From NCBI RefSeq assembly GCF_964355755.1, contig NC_092672.1, positions 1,490,001 through 1,550,000 on the forward strand: DNA of 60,000 bases, in the 5' to 3' direction. Under the pieces are notes generated by a model that did not search any database, was not told the origin of the DNA, and was given only the letters and a program-made list of their open reading frames with translations. Made by a program: the position numbers and the translations under genes. This DNA comes from Antedon mediterranea. Taxonomy: Eukaryota; Echinodermata; Crinoidea; Comatulida; Antedonidae. How positions within the stretch are numbered: the stretch's first letter is position 1; the number at the start of each line of letters is the position of its first letter. This document shows, one piece after another, positions 50,990-60,000 of this stretch.

Positions 50990-51915
50990 CTTTTCACCCT
51001 ACTCTGGTAGATTTATTACGCAAGTACCAGTAATGCCTTTATAAATAGTTAACACATTACACAAGAGATACAAAAACAACAGAGAACAGAGTTTATGAAC
51101 AGAAGCCAAACGGGTCTCAAAAAACAACTATTTCAAATTATTCTTTTGTTTAACCTCACTCATGCAGACAAATACAAAAATACAAAATCTGTTAATTTTC
51201 AACATAATTTTCAACCAATTTTCTCAAGGTACATCATCAATTTTAAAAATAATAAAATAGGTTTTCTTAAAAGTTAGTACATAATATATTCTGCTTTAGA
51301 CATACTCCATATTATAGTAAAACATCTTGGGAAACAAATAACATGAACAGACAATTGTATTTTAAAATAATTCCTAATGGAATTACACATATTTCAAGTT
51401 ATTATTTTGTAAAATTTTGATACAAAATTATCGTTTAAGCCAAGATATACATAGCAATACAAAGAGAGATCAACACAGATTCCACAATTTAAACTGATTT
51501 TTACCACAAAATCTGTATTTTGGCAAATTTTATTAGTAATTATTTTACACTATACAATGTATGAGGTTTTTAAAATTGTTATTTATTATAATATAAAAGT
51601 TTAAAACTTAGCAAATATCAGAACATTTAATTTAAGACACATTAACAGACTGGTCCTCCCTCGCAGTTTTAAACCTGGTCACCGATAATTATTATTGTTT
51701 TCAACTCGTTTTTTTCTAAAAGCATTCCACGATGACTTTCTGTACAATGGTTACGCTGAAGCAATGAATAATGGGTTTTTACTGGACAACATAATAACTA
51801 CAAGAAAATTTCTCCTAAGCACTACGAACAATGATAGCGACTAAAGTTGCCGTTCTTTTGCACGCCCTTTCTCGCACTCACTCTTTCACTCGTAAGGCAG
51901 CATTCACGCCGGTCT
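50990..51915 (-). other. Probable 3' UTR / downstream flank of the modular acidic gene
   Basis: AT-rich stretch with no repeats or coding signal, directly after the TGA. Candidate minus-strand AATAAA hexamers appear as tttatt on the plus strand near 51012, 51527 and 51583. The transcript end is inferred, not shown. Confidence 0.3.
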
Positions 51916-51993
51916 TCAAGAGTCCGCTTTGACCTCTTCTTCAACGGGTGAATCGCCATTGCTTTTCTTCTTCTTTAGGAAGGCTTCACCCTC
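51916..51993 (-). CDS. Modular acidic protein of unknown function, exon 5 (C-terminus and stop)
   Basis: Last coding exon: EGEAFLKKKKSNGDSPVEEE, then VKADS and a TGA stop; acceptor ttttttacag. It carries the final G-x-x-F-L box, a lysine run and an acidic tail but no R-x-x-T-M box, as expected of a terminal half-module. Joining the five exons gives 19+43+47+63+25 = 197 residues with no frame conflict. The 3' UTR presumably occupies the AT-rich DNA to the left (roughly 51000-51915). Several AATAAA-type signals exist on the minus strand there and I cannot choose between them. Confidence 0.8.
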   Translation of the reverse strand, partial: EGEAFLKKKKSNGDSPVEEEVKADS

Positions 51994-52263
51994 CTGTAAA
52001 AAAAAATAATATTGATACAACTTTACTTATTGTCCATACATTGATGGCTGTATGTGACTTATCAAATAATGTTATACTTTAAGAACCAGGATTTTGACTT
52101 AGGGGAGGGTGGGGGAGAGAGAAGGTGAGGAATCGGGAGCCTCAAAATTGAGTGCCAGGCTTCGCTTATGAGCATATTATTTACTTTAGACATCTGTCAA
52201 AAAATAAGTGCTTAACAGTAAATCACGCAAGGATAAATTAAAACGAAATAGTAAAAGACGAAC

Positions 52264-52452
52264 CTCTAATGTCTCGGCCATTGTGTGTGTTCGTTTGAGT
52301 GCAACTGCTTCATCTTCCTCCTCCTCTTCATCCTTGCTGTCTTCATCTTCATCTTCCTCACCATTCTCTTCATCTTGCGCTTCAGCGATTGCCTTACTCT
52401 GTGTCCTTGTTTCTCCTAATGGTTTATCTTCTCCAAGGAACTCGTCTCCGGC
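52264..52452 (-). CDS. Modular acidic protein of unknown function, exon 4 (poly-acidic)
   Basis: Exon of 63 codons, acceptor ttaccgtag, phase 0. It begins AGDEFLGEDKPLGETRTQSK, continues AIAEAQDEEN, and then has an almost uninterrupted Asp/Glu tract of about 20 residues (GEEDEDEDSKDEEEEED). It ends VALKRTHTMAETLE before a donor gttcgt. The acidic tract is encoded by GAA/GAT repeats, visible on the plus strand as a run of tcttc/tcatc, which makes it prone to length polymorphism. The acidic tract recalls prothymosin-like or chromatin/cytoskeleton-associated disordered proteins, but there is no specific match I can claim. Confidence 0.8.
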
Positions 52453-52620
52453 CTACGGTAAAAAAAATGAATGGAATGTTTCTTAAAAAACAGAAAGTTT
52501 ATAACAATAATGCAAACGTAGAAAGAGATTAACAGTATAAAATTCATTCTATAAGGAATTGTCAACTTTATCTTTAAATACTAGTACATTATACTCAATG
52601 ATCAACATCCAATACATCAA

Positions 52621-52738
52621 GATTATGTATGGTTGAGGTCAGGAAAGAAACTACGTAGCACACTATGTAGAACTAACAGATTATGTATGGTTGAGGTCAG
52701 GAAAGAAACTACGTAGCACACTATGTAGAACTAACAGA
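52621..52738. repeat. 58-bp perfect direct duplication in intron 3 of the modular acidic gene
   Basis: gattatgtatggttgaggtc... begins at 52621 and again at 52679. The two 58-bp copies look identical, so this is a very recent event or an assembly artefact. Confidence 0.93.
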
Positions 52739-52859
52739 TATTTAAATTCACTTGTCTTTTTCCATCCGTGCTTTCAATGACAAATACTGTTGAATCACCT
52801 TGTTGTTTACTTTGTATAGTGTATCTTTATTACAACTCTTTACTTGTTTATATTTATTT

Positions 52860-52956
52860 TACTTATATATATTTTGTACGTCATTGTATTTTTATGCAAG
52901 AGATTGTGCCTGTCATGAATTTCCGCAAGGACCAAATAAATCTGAATCTGAATTCC
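52860..52956 (+). mobile_element. Retroelement 3'-end fragment with CTGAAT tail (in intron 3 of the modular acidic gene)
   Basis: Ends ccgcaaggaccaaataaat, then ctgaatctgaatt. This is a short tandem tail after an A-rich signal, as in other retroposon ends in this window. Confidence 0.4.
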
Positions 52957-53026
52957 TATCCTATATGAGCAATTATTTTCAATTGGTTAAGTCTGTAAAA
53001 TCATGAATAGATATTTTATAACAAAC

Positions 53027-53167
53027 CTTTGCCGTGGCAACCATAGTGTTGTCCCGGACTACTGCGGGTACATCATCTTCTGCTTCTGCCAGTTTCTCCT
53101 GATCTCCTCGTGTCCTTACTTCTTCCGGTAACTGACCACCGGTGCTTTCAAGAAATTCTTTACCGTC
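53027..53167 (-). CDS. Modular acidic protein of unknown function, exon 3
   Basis: Exon of 47 codons, acceptor gtttaaag, donor gtttgt, phase 0 at both ends. It begins DGKEFLESTGGQLPEE, carries a charged stretch (VRTRGDQEKLAEAEDD) and ends VVRDNTMVATAK. The first six residues (x-G-x-x-F-L) and last eleven (V-R-D-N-T-M-V-A-T-A-K) align with the other exons without gaps. The middle segment resembles that of exon 4 (E-x-R-T-[RQ]-...-[KA]-x-[AI]-A-E-A), so exons 3 and 4 are probably the closest pair. Confidence 0.82.
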
Positions 53168-53275
53168 CTTTAAACAAATGAAATTGATAATGTGAATAAT
53201 TTGATTTACAATGGATGCAAGGCGATAAAGTGAGGTAAGCCTACTTAGCACTTTACACTTATATATTATTAGTTC

Positions 53276-53452
53276 TAAAGCTCTGTTTACACTATCAAAC
53301 TAATTTGAAAAAAAGTGCCCCAATATACAGGTAATAGTGATATGCTTAAGTATGGTAGTGATATGCCTAAATATGGTAGTGATACGACATCATCATGTCC
53401 ATATATGGGCACATCACATTTTTTTTCCACATAAAGTTTGATAGTATAGCTT
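53276..53452. mobile_element. MITE family A, copy 8 (in intron 2 of the modular acidic gene)
   Basis: Left terminus taaagctctgtttacactat, two copies of the unit atatggtagtgatatgcc (inverse orientation to copy 7), then gacatcatcatgtccatata, gggcacatcacatt and a right terminus decayed to gatagtatagctttg. It ends only about 23 bp from exon 2, close to the splice donor. Confidence 0.8.
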
Positions 53453-53475
53453 TGTTTTTTTAATGTTTTTCTTAC

Positions 53476-53604
53476 TTTCAACGTGGCTTGCATTGTTCCA
53501 TCGCGAGGTATTTCTGGTTTGTCGTCGTCAGGTGTGTTGCCATTGCTGTTTGTTTCTGGTATAAGATCTTCCTTCCCTTCCCTCTTCAAGTATTCAATTC
53601 CTTC
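53476..53604 (-). CDS. Modular acidic protein of unknown function, exon 2
   Basis: Exon of 43 codons with acceptor ctttaaag and donor gtaaga, phase 0 on both sides. It begins EGIEYLKREGKEDL, passes through a polar N/T/D/P-rich linker and ends PEIPRDGTMQATLK. It thus starts with the G-x-x-[FY]-L box and ends with the R-x-x-T-M box seen in its neighbours. A symmetrical phase-0 exon can be duplicated or skipped without a frame shift. The intron between it and exon 1 is about 3.7 kb; I searched it by eye for another module and found none. A MITE-A copy sits just 23 bp inside the downstream intron. Confidence 0.8.
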
Positions 53605-56600
53605 CTTTAAAGTAAAATAAATAAATTCAGAAACCCAATAAAATGTAATTCTCAGTGAGTCTGTCTAATAATATGTAGAACTGGAGTGTTACTGTACTAA
53701 CTTTCTACAGTACATTGTTATGACTCTTTAATTAAATTTGTGTGCAATATAAACATTTTGAGCTGATCCCTTCTTGTACAGTTCCAAAGTGATAATCATT
53801 TTCTCGCATTTCTAAGCATGTCCCTCATAATTACCTGTTTTAGAATCAACAATAATGATATTCACCAACAAAATGCAAGAGAAATGAACCCTAAAAGATG
53901 TATTCTAAGCAATTTATTTCAATTATGATTTGTTATTGTGTCATCCTGGGTCAAAGGTTATTTGAGTAGCATTCACAGTATAATTCAATAACAACAATAA
54001 GTTCTTTGTACGACCAGTTCACACAAAAACCAGGAAGTTAGTAATTTCGAAGAATGCGGTCACATTAGCAACATAAATATAATGGTCTACAAGATTTTGG
54101 TAATTTTTAGAATTAAGCATGGAGTTAAGTGGCCGCATTTTAATATTTAGTTTGAATAATAATGATTTGAATAAAGTGATAGGTGGCAAGTAAGGATTCT
54201 ATCGAAATAAACACAGCATGGGTGGGTACTGTAGGTGAGAACAAGTCATTTAGTAAATTATACAGGGTTGAAGAAAAATATAGTTTTTTGCTGGATAATC
54301 ATTTTAATAATTCAAAAAAAAAATCTATTAGTATTAAATTATGTTAAGATCCATCAGAAAAGGCCCCTACAAAAATTGCACTTACAAATTTAACAGAAAA
54401 AAAGACAAATAACTAAGTTCAAAAGAAAATTAAACAACACAAAACTATCCTGCCCATAAAAGAGTAAAATGGCATATACTATTAAGTGATAACTGATGAT
54501 TTAAATTAGGTTTTATATTAAATCTAAACAATATTTGCATAACATTTATACCAGGTAATTAAATAATGTAGCCTATATATTTACTATACTGTGTCATGAG
54601 AATTATTATTTATTCTGGTAAATGGCATACACTAATGGTATTAATTTGTGATTTGTATGATGCTTTATAAGCTTTTCCACCAATGGTCATAAAGAACTGC
54701 ATCACCATGGTTACCAATGTCTGTCTAAATTCTCATTGACTGAGTAGAACTCAAATTACAGGCAAATAGTTGCCTAGCAACAAAGCAGTCATATATAAAT
54801 GAGGCAAACAAAGTTCAATGTTTTTTAAATAAAATTTTCATCAAATTTGAAATATTTTACTAATTATTGGTAAAATGAATTATTTTTTAAGAAAATTTAA
54901 TTGACTAATCTGAAAAAGAGAAATAAATGTTCTACATTATTAATTTTATAAAAAAAATATTCTAGAAAATAGTACATTTCAGATAACAAAGAGGGTCTCA
55001 GCATCTTTACACATGCTGGAGTTCTTTGTCTCAAAAACCAAAGTAAAGTGTGTATAATTGGTGTATTAAATAACCTTGCCCTCCAAAAACTGCATTGTTT
55101 GAAATATAAACATAACACCACAACCACAGTACAACTTCAAAGAAATCATATTCTGGCTCAACAAACAATTTACAACCACTAACAGGTTGTAAAATTATTA
55201 ATTTTCTCTTTAAACGGACAATAAAAAACAGACTTTTATAATACAGTATAAAAATACATACTTAATAAAATACTGTAATTTAAATACCAACATGGTAAGT
55301 TTAAAGGGAAATTAAAAGCTATCAGAAAGTTTAGAAGAGTTTTTAATTTATGGTTCAGGGAAAATAAAGGGAAATCCCCTAAAAATGTGTTACCCATCCT
55401 TATACACCTAACCACAGTCCATACCAATAGTACAGTATGTTCTTGTTGTTTAAAAAACTTAAATCTTATTGAATACTGGTATTGATTTTTTTTTTAAACT
55501 GATATTTTAAGATGTAATAAAATATATATTAAAAGAATTTTAAATCCTTTTTGATGACAAAAACGTCAATAATATTGATGATTCAATTTTGTATTCACAA
55601 TTACACCTTTTATCCCTCTTATTTTATGTGATAGTAATATTCTTGTTTTGACATAATCCAGTGTACTTTATTTCATCATTAAGTGGATAAAAATGTACTC
55701 GCACAGAATAAATGAGTACATGTGATTGGTCTGCCTGTACAGTGTGTACAGTACAGTGTGTACTGTACAACATTGTACTTGCATTTACAGTACAGTATAC
55801 CGTAGTGTACTGTACAACACTGTACTTGCATTTATTTACAGCACACAACAACAGAATTGTATAATGAAAAGTACTACAATTCATTTTCAAAGCACAAAGA
55901 CCAGGAATTATTTAAAAGAAATTTAACCAATGCAGATAAAACTAATGAATATTCATGAGTCTAATCATAGAGATAACTTCCCTTAGAACACATATTGATA
56001 TACACAGCACTAATAGTGTAAAGTACTATTATCAATTGTTTTATTTATTTAAAGATAAAGCATTAAGACCATTATATAATATTAAATCAATATATTATTT
56101 AAATGAAGCTATTTAACTAATGAATATTCATAAACTCTAATTATTTAATGTTTAAATGTAACTTCCCTTATTAGAACAACACTAAATAAATAATTTTAAA
56201 ATAATCAGGATTTCCTTTAGTTTAATATTGACATTTAATTAACTCATTTAGAAATGAAAGTTTACACATGTCAGAGTAAATTATGTAAATTAGATTAGTT
56301 GACAACATGTTTGTACAGTATGTAAATCTGTAATGTAAAAAGGTAAAGCAATTAAAGTATGTATGTTTAAAGTTTATATTGATGGTGTCCCCGATTGGTT
56401 CCGAATAGAAGTTTTGACCAAATCATAACTCAATTTAAAATACAATATATTATAATTACTGTAATTTGTATTATTTTATCTGCTCACTTTCAAGGAAACC
56501 AAGATTTTATAAATAACATTATTTGATCTAAGCAGGTAAAATGTCACAATAAAGTGATCACCTGCTGTGGATTATTCCAAATAAACACATTTAATTAAAC

Positions 56601-57284
56601 ATTCAAATTAATTATTAATTTATATCTAGTTCTGCATACAGTTTACTTAATACACATCCAGTTAATTAATTAATAAATCTGTCAAATTGAACACATATAT
56701 TGGTAGCAAACTATGTGTAAATTATTTCACAAAATTATTTTATATATTGCTGTAACCCCCATAATAAAATGGTAGAGTCTGAATTATGAAATTGATAACA
56801 GTTCCTTGAACCTATTCTGCTATTTGAATTAAATGTGATTATGAATTTATAATTGGCACAAATTCAGCAATGTGATAACAGATTTAGAAACGTGCTTATT
56901 ACTTAACATTGATTTATCAAAATTTACCACAGGTACCAGTAACTGTTCCGCGTACAAATAAACACGCGCGCGCCGAATTTCTCAGTGTCAAATTATACCA
57001 AACTGTGTAGTAAAGTAAGCCGAATATAACAAAAATTAAAAATCTGTATCGCGTACGCATAATTTCACAAATTATAATGTGATTAAAATATATTACAGAA
57101 CTTATCAAATGGTTAATATACCTAAGCTGCGAAATGACGTGTTTTATGTAAAACGTCAAATTATTTTTTCAAATGACAGAACATGCTTCTTATCATCTCA
57201 CCGTTGAATGAACAAAGAAAACTCATAAATTTAAAGAAAAACAACATCATTTTCTTGATATAAAAATAATAAAACTACACAAAC
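53605..57284 (-). other. Intron 1 of the modular acidic gene
   Basis: About 3.7 kb of AT-rich DNA between exons 1 and 2. It contains a 47-bp-period duplication near 55.76-55.83 kb and a diverged duplication around the palindrome atgaatattcat (about 55.94 and 56.12 kb). No additional module exon was seen on either strand. No MITE-A or MITE-B copy and no TAGGCCTA octamer was seen here, unlike the left half of the window. Confidence 0.55.
55758..55834. repeat. 47-bp-period duplication rich in GTAC
   Basis: gtgtactgtacaacattgta at 55758 recurs at 55805 with one change, within a gtacagtacagtgtg-rich stretch in intron 1 of the modular acidic gene. Confidence 0.75.
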
Positions 57285-57341
57285 CTTTGCTGTGACTTGC
57301 ATAGTTCCGTCTCTTTTGAGTTGTGGTTGTTCATCGGCCAT
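57285..57341 (-). CDS. Modular acidic protein of unknown function, exon 1
   Basis: First coding exon, 19 codons: MADEQPQLKRDGTMQVTAK, followed by a donor (gtttgt). The ATG has G at -3 and G at +4 (gcaATGGCC). The exon ends exactly on a codon boundary (phase 0), like every other exon of this gene. The segment KRDGTMQVTAK is the first of four copies of a motif R-[DT]-x-T-M-x-x-T-x-[KE] that always abuts an intron. I do not recognise the family. No signal peptide or membrane segment is present, so a cytosolic or nuclear protein is inferred. The upstream gene (oxidoreductase) is divergent. Confidence 0.75.
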
Positions 57342-58049
57342 TGCTACTTAGGTTTACGGCTCAAAAAAGAGGTAAAAAAAGCAAGAAAATAGCGGTGTTT
57401 CGCTGACAACAAAATTACCTTCCAACACACACAAAGATACACCGGGAAGTAAGTGAGATTGCTCTACAGCTGCATGTTAATAAGCCAACACGACGTCACA
57501 TTATATTGTTTATTGATTGGTTATCTTTACTACGTTCTTTGTTTTGATTGGTTTGTTTTGTAAAACCCACGCTGAAGAGCGGGATCCCGTTGAGTGTGAG
57601 AAATACGATACAAGTCGCTTCTTGTTTGTATTAGCATGCGGAATAGACTCACTGCGCATGCGCTACACAGTTATATCATTTATTAGTACCGTAATCTACT
57701 ATAGATAGAAACTGTAAGTAATATTTGTCTATGACGATATATCAAAAGGGAATACACGTCATCCAATGAGTCGTTGTCGGTAACCCGTTGACTGTACTTG
57801 TTACGACTTGCTGAAGTAGTAACAGAAAAACAAGAGTAAGAACGCTGCAGGTAGGAAAATAATATATTTGTTATTTATATTATTAATTTACAGGGCCACC
57901 TTTTACTTCTGTTAAACATTTTATCTGTGTAATGACCTAATTGATAACGTGTGTTTCTTTGCGATGCATTCTGGGCAAGGGTTAGGAAGAACTAACTGTC
58001 CCGTTTTATCTTTTCTTGGTGGAGAAACCGCGTTGTGTAGTAGGCCTAC

Positions 58050-58383
58050 TAAAGCGTGTTCCCACCTGGAGACGCAACGCATGACGTACGCGCAACGCAA
58101 ATGAGTTGACCAGAGTGACAAGCTACTGTTCGAATAATCACCATCGCATGCAATTGGTCAAATCACTTACGTTGCGTTACGTCTTTGCGTTGTGTCGCTA
58201 AGGAACAAATTAACTGATGTGCGCGAACAAATTCCACCCTCTTGATTGGTCAAAAGTGAGGTATGAATTAGCAAAGTGATACCGTGTTTTAACAATTCGC
58301 ATTTAAATTGAAAAGAAGATCGAACTGTGACCACGGTCCCATAACGTCCTTGCGTTGCGTCGCTAATGGGAACCACGCTTTAC
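58050..58383. mobile_element. MITE family B, complete copy
   Basis: A 334-bp element with inverted termini taaagcgtgttccca on the left and the complement of taaagcgtggttccca on the right. Subterminal gacgcaacgc / gcgttgcgtc motifs and the internal box gaccaatcac or its inverse attggtcaa are present. No coding capacity. It lies in the divergent intergenic region. Confidence 0.8.
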
Positions 58384-58644
58384 TACCAACTCTCTTGATT
58401 TCGGCGGCATTTTCCCGCCTTTTGATATTGTGTCCTGCCGCCCAACTCTGATTTGTCTCGCTTTTGAAAATATTTTATATATAAAATAAAATCACCGAAC
58501 TAAATTAAACTAATTCCTGTAAACTTTATTAAATCTTCAGTACGCCATTTAATCATTTATATCATAACTAAGATAGTAGTGGTGGTACGGATGTTGTTTA
58601 TGTTTTTGAAGGGGAATTCCCGGGCTTGATTAGCACGGTGCTGA

Positions 58645-58760
58645 TTACGGGGCGCCATTTGAGACATTGCTAATTTTGCCGACTACCTACAATGTAAAAA
58701 CAAAATTGATTCTATTGTATCATTTTGACAAAATTAGCAATTCCGAACGGCGCCCCGTAA
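58645..58760. repeat. 116-bp imperfect palindrome
   Basis: Left arm ttacggggcgcc...gctaattttg and right arm caaaattagc...ggcgccccgtaa are inverted complements around a spacer of about 35 bp. This has the form of a very small MITE, but no other copy was seen in the window. Confidence 0.75.
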
Positions 58761-59648
58761 ATAATTTGGTTTTTACTGAGGTACTGGTCGCTTGCTTTAT
58801 CTAAAATAGCCATATTTTTTCCCTATTACCGATATTCTAAAAGTATAGTGCGATTTCCGAGAACCTAGCGGTATTTTCAACCCAACAATTATGTGAGGAG
58901 GAGATCTTCAAGACGCTGACCTCCAAATCTATCCAGTTAGTTTCACATTATTTATAAAAAAACAAATTTAATTATATATATGTTGGTAAGGCCTGCCTAC
59001 CGCAAACTTTTTTTTCAAATAAAAATAGATTTCGCCATTTCAATCAAAGCTTCAAACTAAATATAATTTATATAGTGTAAGGAAACACAACAGGAAAACT
59101 GTATTCATTAATTAGCTCTCTCTGCAACAATTAAAGAAAAAAGAAGATTATCAAACAGCTGGCCTAGTATAATAAAAATAATGATAATAACTGTATTATA
59201 AAAAAATGATCTTCACAATTTGTATAGGTTCAACGTGATCAGTCGAGTGTGACGTGTACGTACTGACTGTTGTGGTGGCAGCAGATAATTAATTGTCTCG
59301 TGGATTCTCTCTTTTTTGACACACAAGTAAACAAATGGTATGGTAAACAATACGAATAGCAAAGATAGTGGAGGGGGATTGTGACCTGTTTATTCTTTTA
59401 AAAAACAGACCCAGCAGAGGAGTATTGACAATATATTCTTGTATTTAACCAAGGAAAAATAAGAAAAGACACCGGGTCAGACTAGCGAGGTCCAGGAAGG
59501 AGAGTAGCAGGAAGCATTATTAATATTAATATTTTTCTCTGTCAATGATTCTGATTTTATATGATTTTTGTAGGGCAATAATAATACTATAAATAGGCCT
59601 ACTACTACAACAATCATCAACCGAGAAGAGTCGGATAATATTGATAAA

Positions 59649-59762
59649 ATGAGTGAAGTTGAGGCTGAGGAAACAAAGATTATCACAGCTGTGATTGTTG
59701 GAGCTGGCAACAGAGGTCAGATGTATGCTGAGTTTTCTAGAATACATCCAGAAAGGTTTAAG
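59649..59762 (+). CDS. Gfo/Idh/MocA-family oxidoreductase, exon 1 (gene continues off the right edge)
   Basis: A 38-codon first exon, ATG in good context (A at -3), ending on a codon boundary at donor gtaggt. It reads MSEVEAEETKIITAVIVGAG, then NRGQMYAEFSRIHPERFK. The stretch A-V-I-V-G-A-G-N-R-G is the beta-alpha-beta turn of a Rossmann fold (GxGxxG). The wording VGAGNRGQ-x-Y-A ... H-P-E-R-F-K is characteristic of NAD(P)-binding Gfo/Idh/MocA dehydrogenases acting on sugars or sugar-like substrates. Only the dinucleotide-binding start is in the window, so the substrate cannot be told. No targeting signal is visible (cytosolic inferred). It is divergent from the modular acidic gene. The following intron contains degenerate copies of the end of this exon (59818-59945). 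Confidence 0.75.
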
Positions 59763-59945
59763 GTAGGTTAGAGGTAAGAGGTCAGGTGTATGAGGAAGGT
59801 TTAAGGTCAGACGTAAGAGGTCAGATGTATGTTGAGCTTTCTAGAATACATTCAGAAAAGTTTAAGGGACGTCATAGGTTAAAGAGGTCAGATGTATGAG
59901 CAAGGTTTAAGGTCAGAGGTAAGAGGTCAAATGTATGCTGAGTAA
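59714..59945 (+). repeat. Exon-derived tandem duplication in intron 1 of the oxidoreductase gene
   Basis: The last 49 bases of the coding exon (59714-59762) recur at 59818-59866 with four differences, all transitions. The copy stays open in the same reading frame, but the donor GT is replaced by GG. Two shorter fragments follow (about 59885-59920 and 59922-59945), each starting with an aggtca(a/g)atgtatg core. The intervening intron also reuses fragments of this unit. Confidence 0.8.
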
Positions 59946-60000
59946 CAAATGAAAGTATATTTTTATCAAACACCATTGAATTATCATAACATCATTTGTT

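Larger units (their letters stand above)
57342..59648. other. Divergent intergenic region
   Basis: About 2.3 kb between two divergently oriented genes. It should hold both promoters, but I see no convincing TATA box or other core element to place a start site. It contains a MITE-B copy (58050-58383) and a 116-bp palindrome (58645-58760). The stretch 59220-59648 is a plausible 5' UTR or promoter of the oxidoreductase gene by position only. Confidence 0.5.

Noticed and set aside
53605-57284. Extra module exons of the acidic gene
   Set aside because: No stretch on the minus strand has a G-x-x-[FY]-L start and an R-x-x-T-M end between splice sites; very short or diverged exons cannot be excluded.

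Overview
This is AT-rich animal DNA. It has long introns, GT-AG splice sites, many short inverted-repeat transposons, tRNA-derived SINEs, LINE fragments and minisatellites. There is no operon structure and no prokaryotic or viral gene set. A recognisable chordin gene makes it a bilaterian genome. The style (very AT-rich, kilobase introns, an over-represented TAGGCCTA octamer, SINE tails made of ATT repeats) fits a marine deuterostome invertebrate, with an echinoderm as my best guess. The species call is inference.

Three protein-coding genes are supported. (1) A chordin-type BMP antagonist lies on the minus strand and runs off the left edge. Its signal-peptide exon is at 29502-29652, and two exons (21069-21172 and 5461-5599) together encode one complete ten-cysteine von Willebrand C (CR1) domain. 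The introns are about 8.3 kb and 15.5 kb and the intron phases agree. (2) A minus-strand gene at 51916-57341 is assembled here from five exons, all joined in phase 0. It encodes a 197-residue, highly charged, apparently disordered protein. Every exon junction sits in the middle of the same short motif (R-x-x-T-M...K then a small G-x-x-[FY]-L box). I do not recognise this protein; it is the most novel coding item here. (3) The first coding exon of a plus-strand Gfo/Idh/MocA-type NAD(P)-dependent oxidoreductase is at 59649-59762 and continues past the right edge. Genes 2 and 3 are divergent, about 2.3 kb apart.

Layout: 1-29652 is the 5' part of chordin, with introns carrying a Harbinger-like element, MITEs, two SINEs and several tandem repeats. 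29653-43000 is intergenic DNA with minisatellites and MITEs. 43000-48400 is a repeat cluster: a Penelope-like remnant with a hammerhead-like core, two L2/CR1-type LINE fragments, and a 2.7 kb foldback element with arms of about 600 bp. 48400-51000 is intergenic with two more minisatellites. 51000-57400 is the modular acidic gene. 57400-59648 is the divergent intergenic region, followed by the oxidoreductase exon.

Two MITE families recur across the window (termini AAGCTCTGTCTACAC and AAGCGTGGTTCCCA). In each, one copy has expanded part of its interior into a minisatellite. Most open frames in the window are chance or repeat-driven and are not listed as genes. The three genes show no obvious shared pathway.
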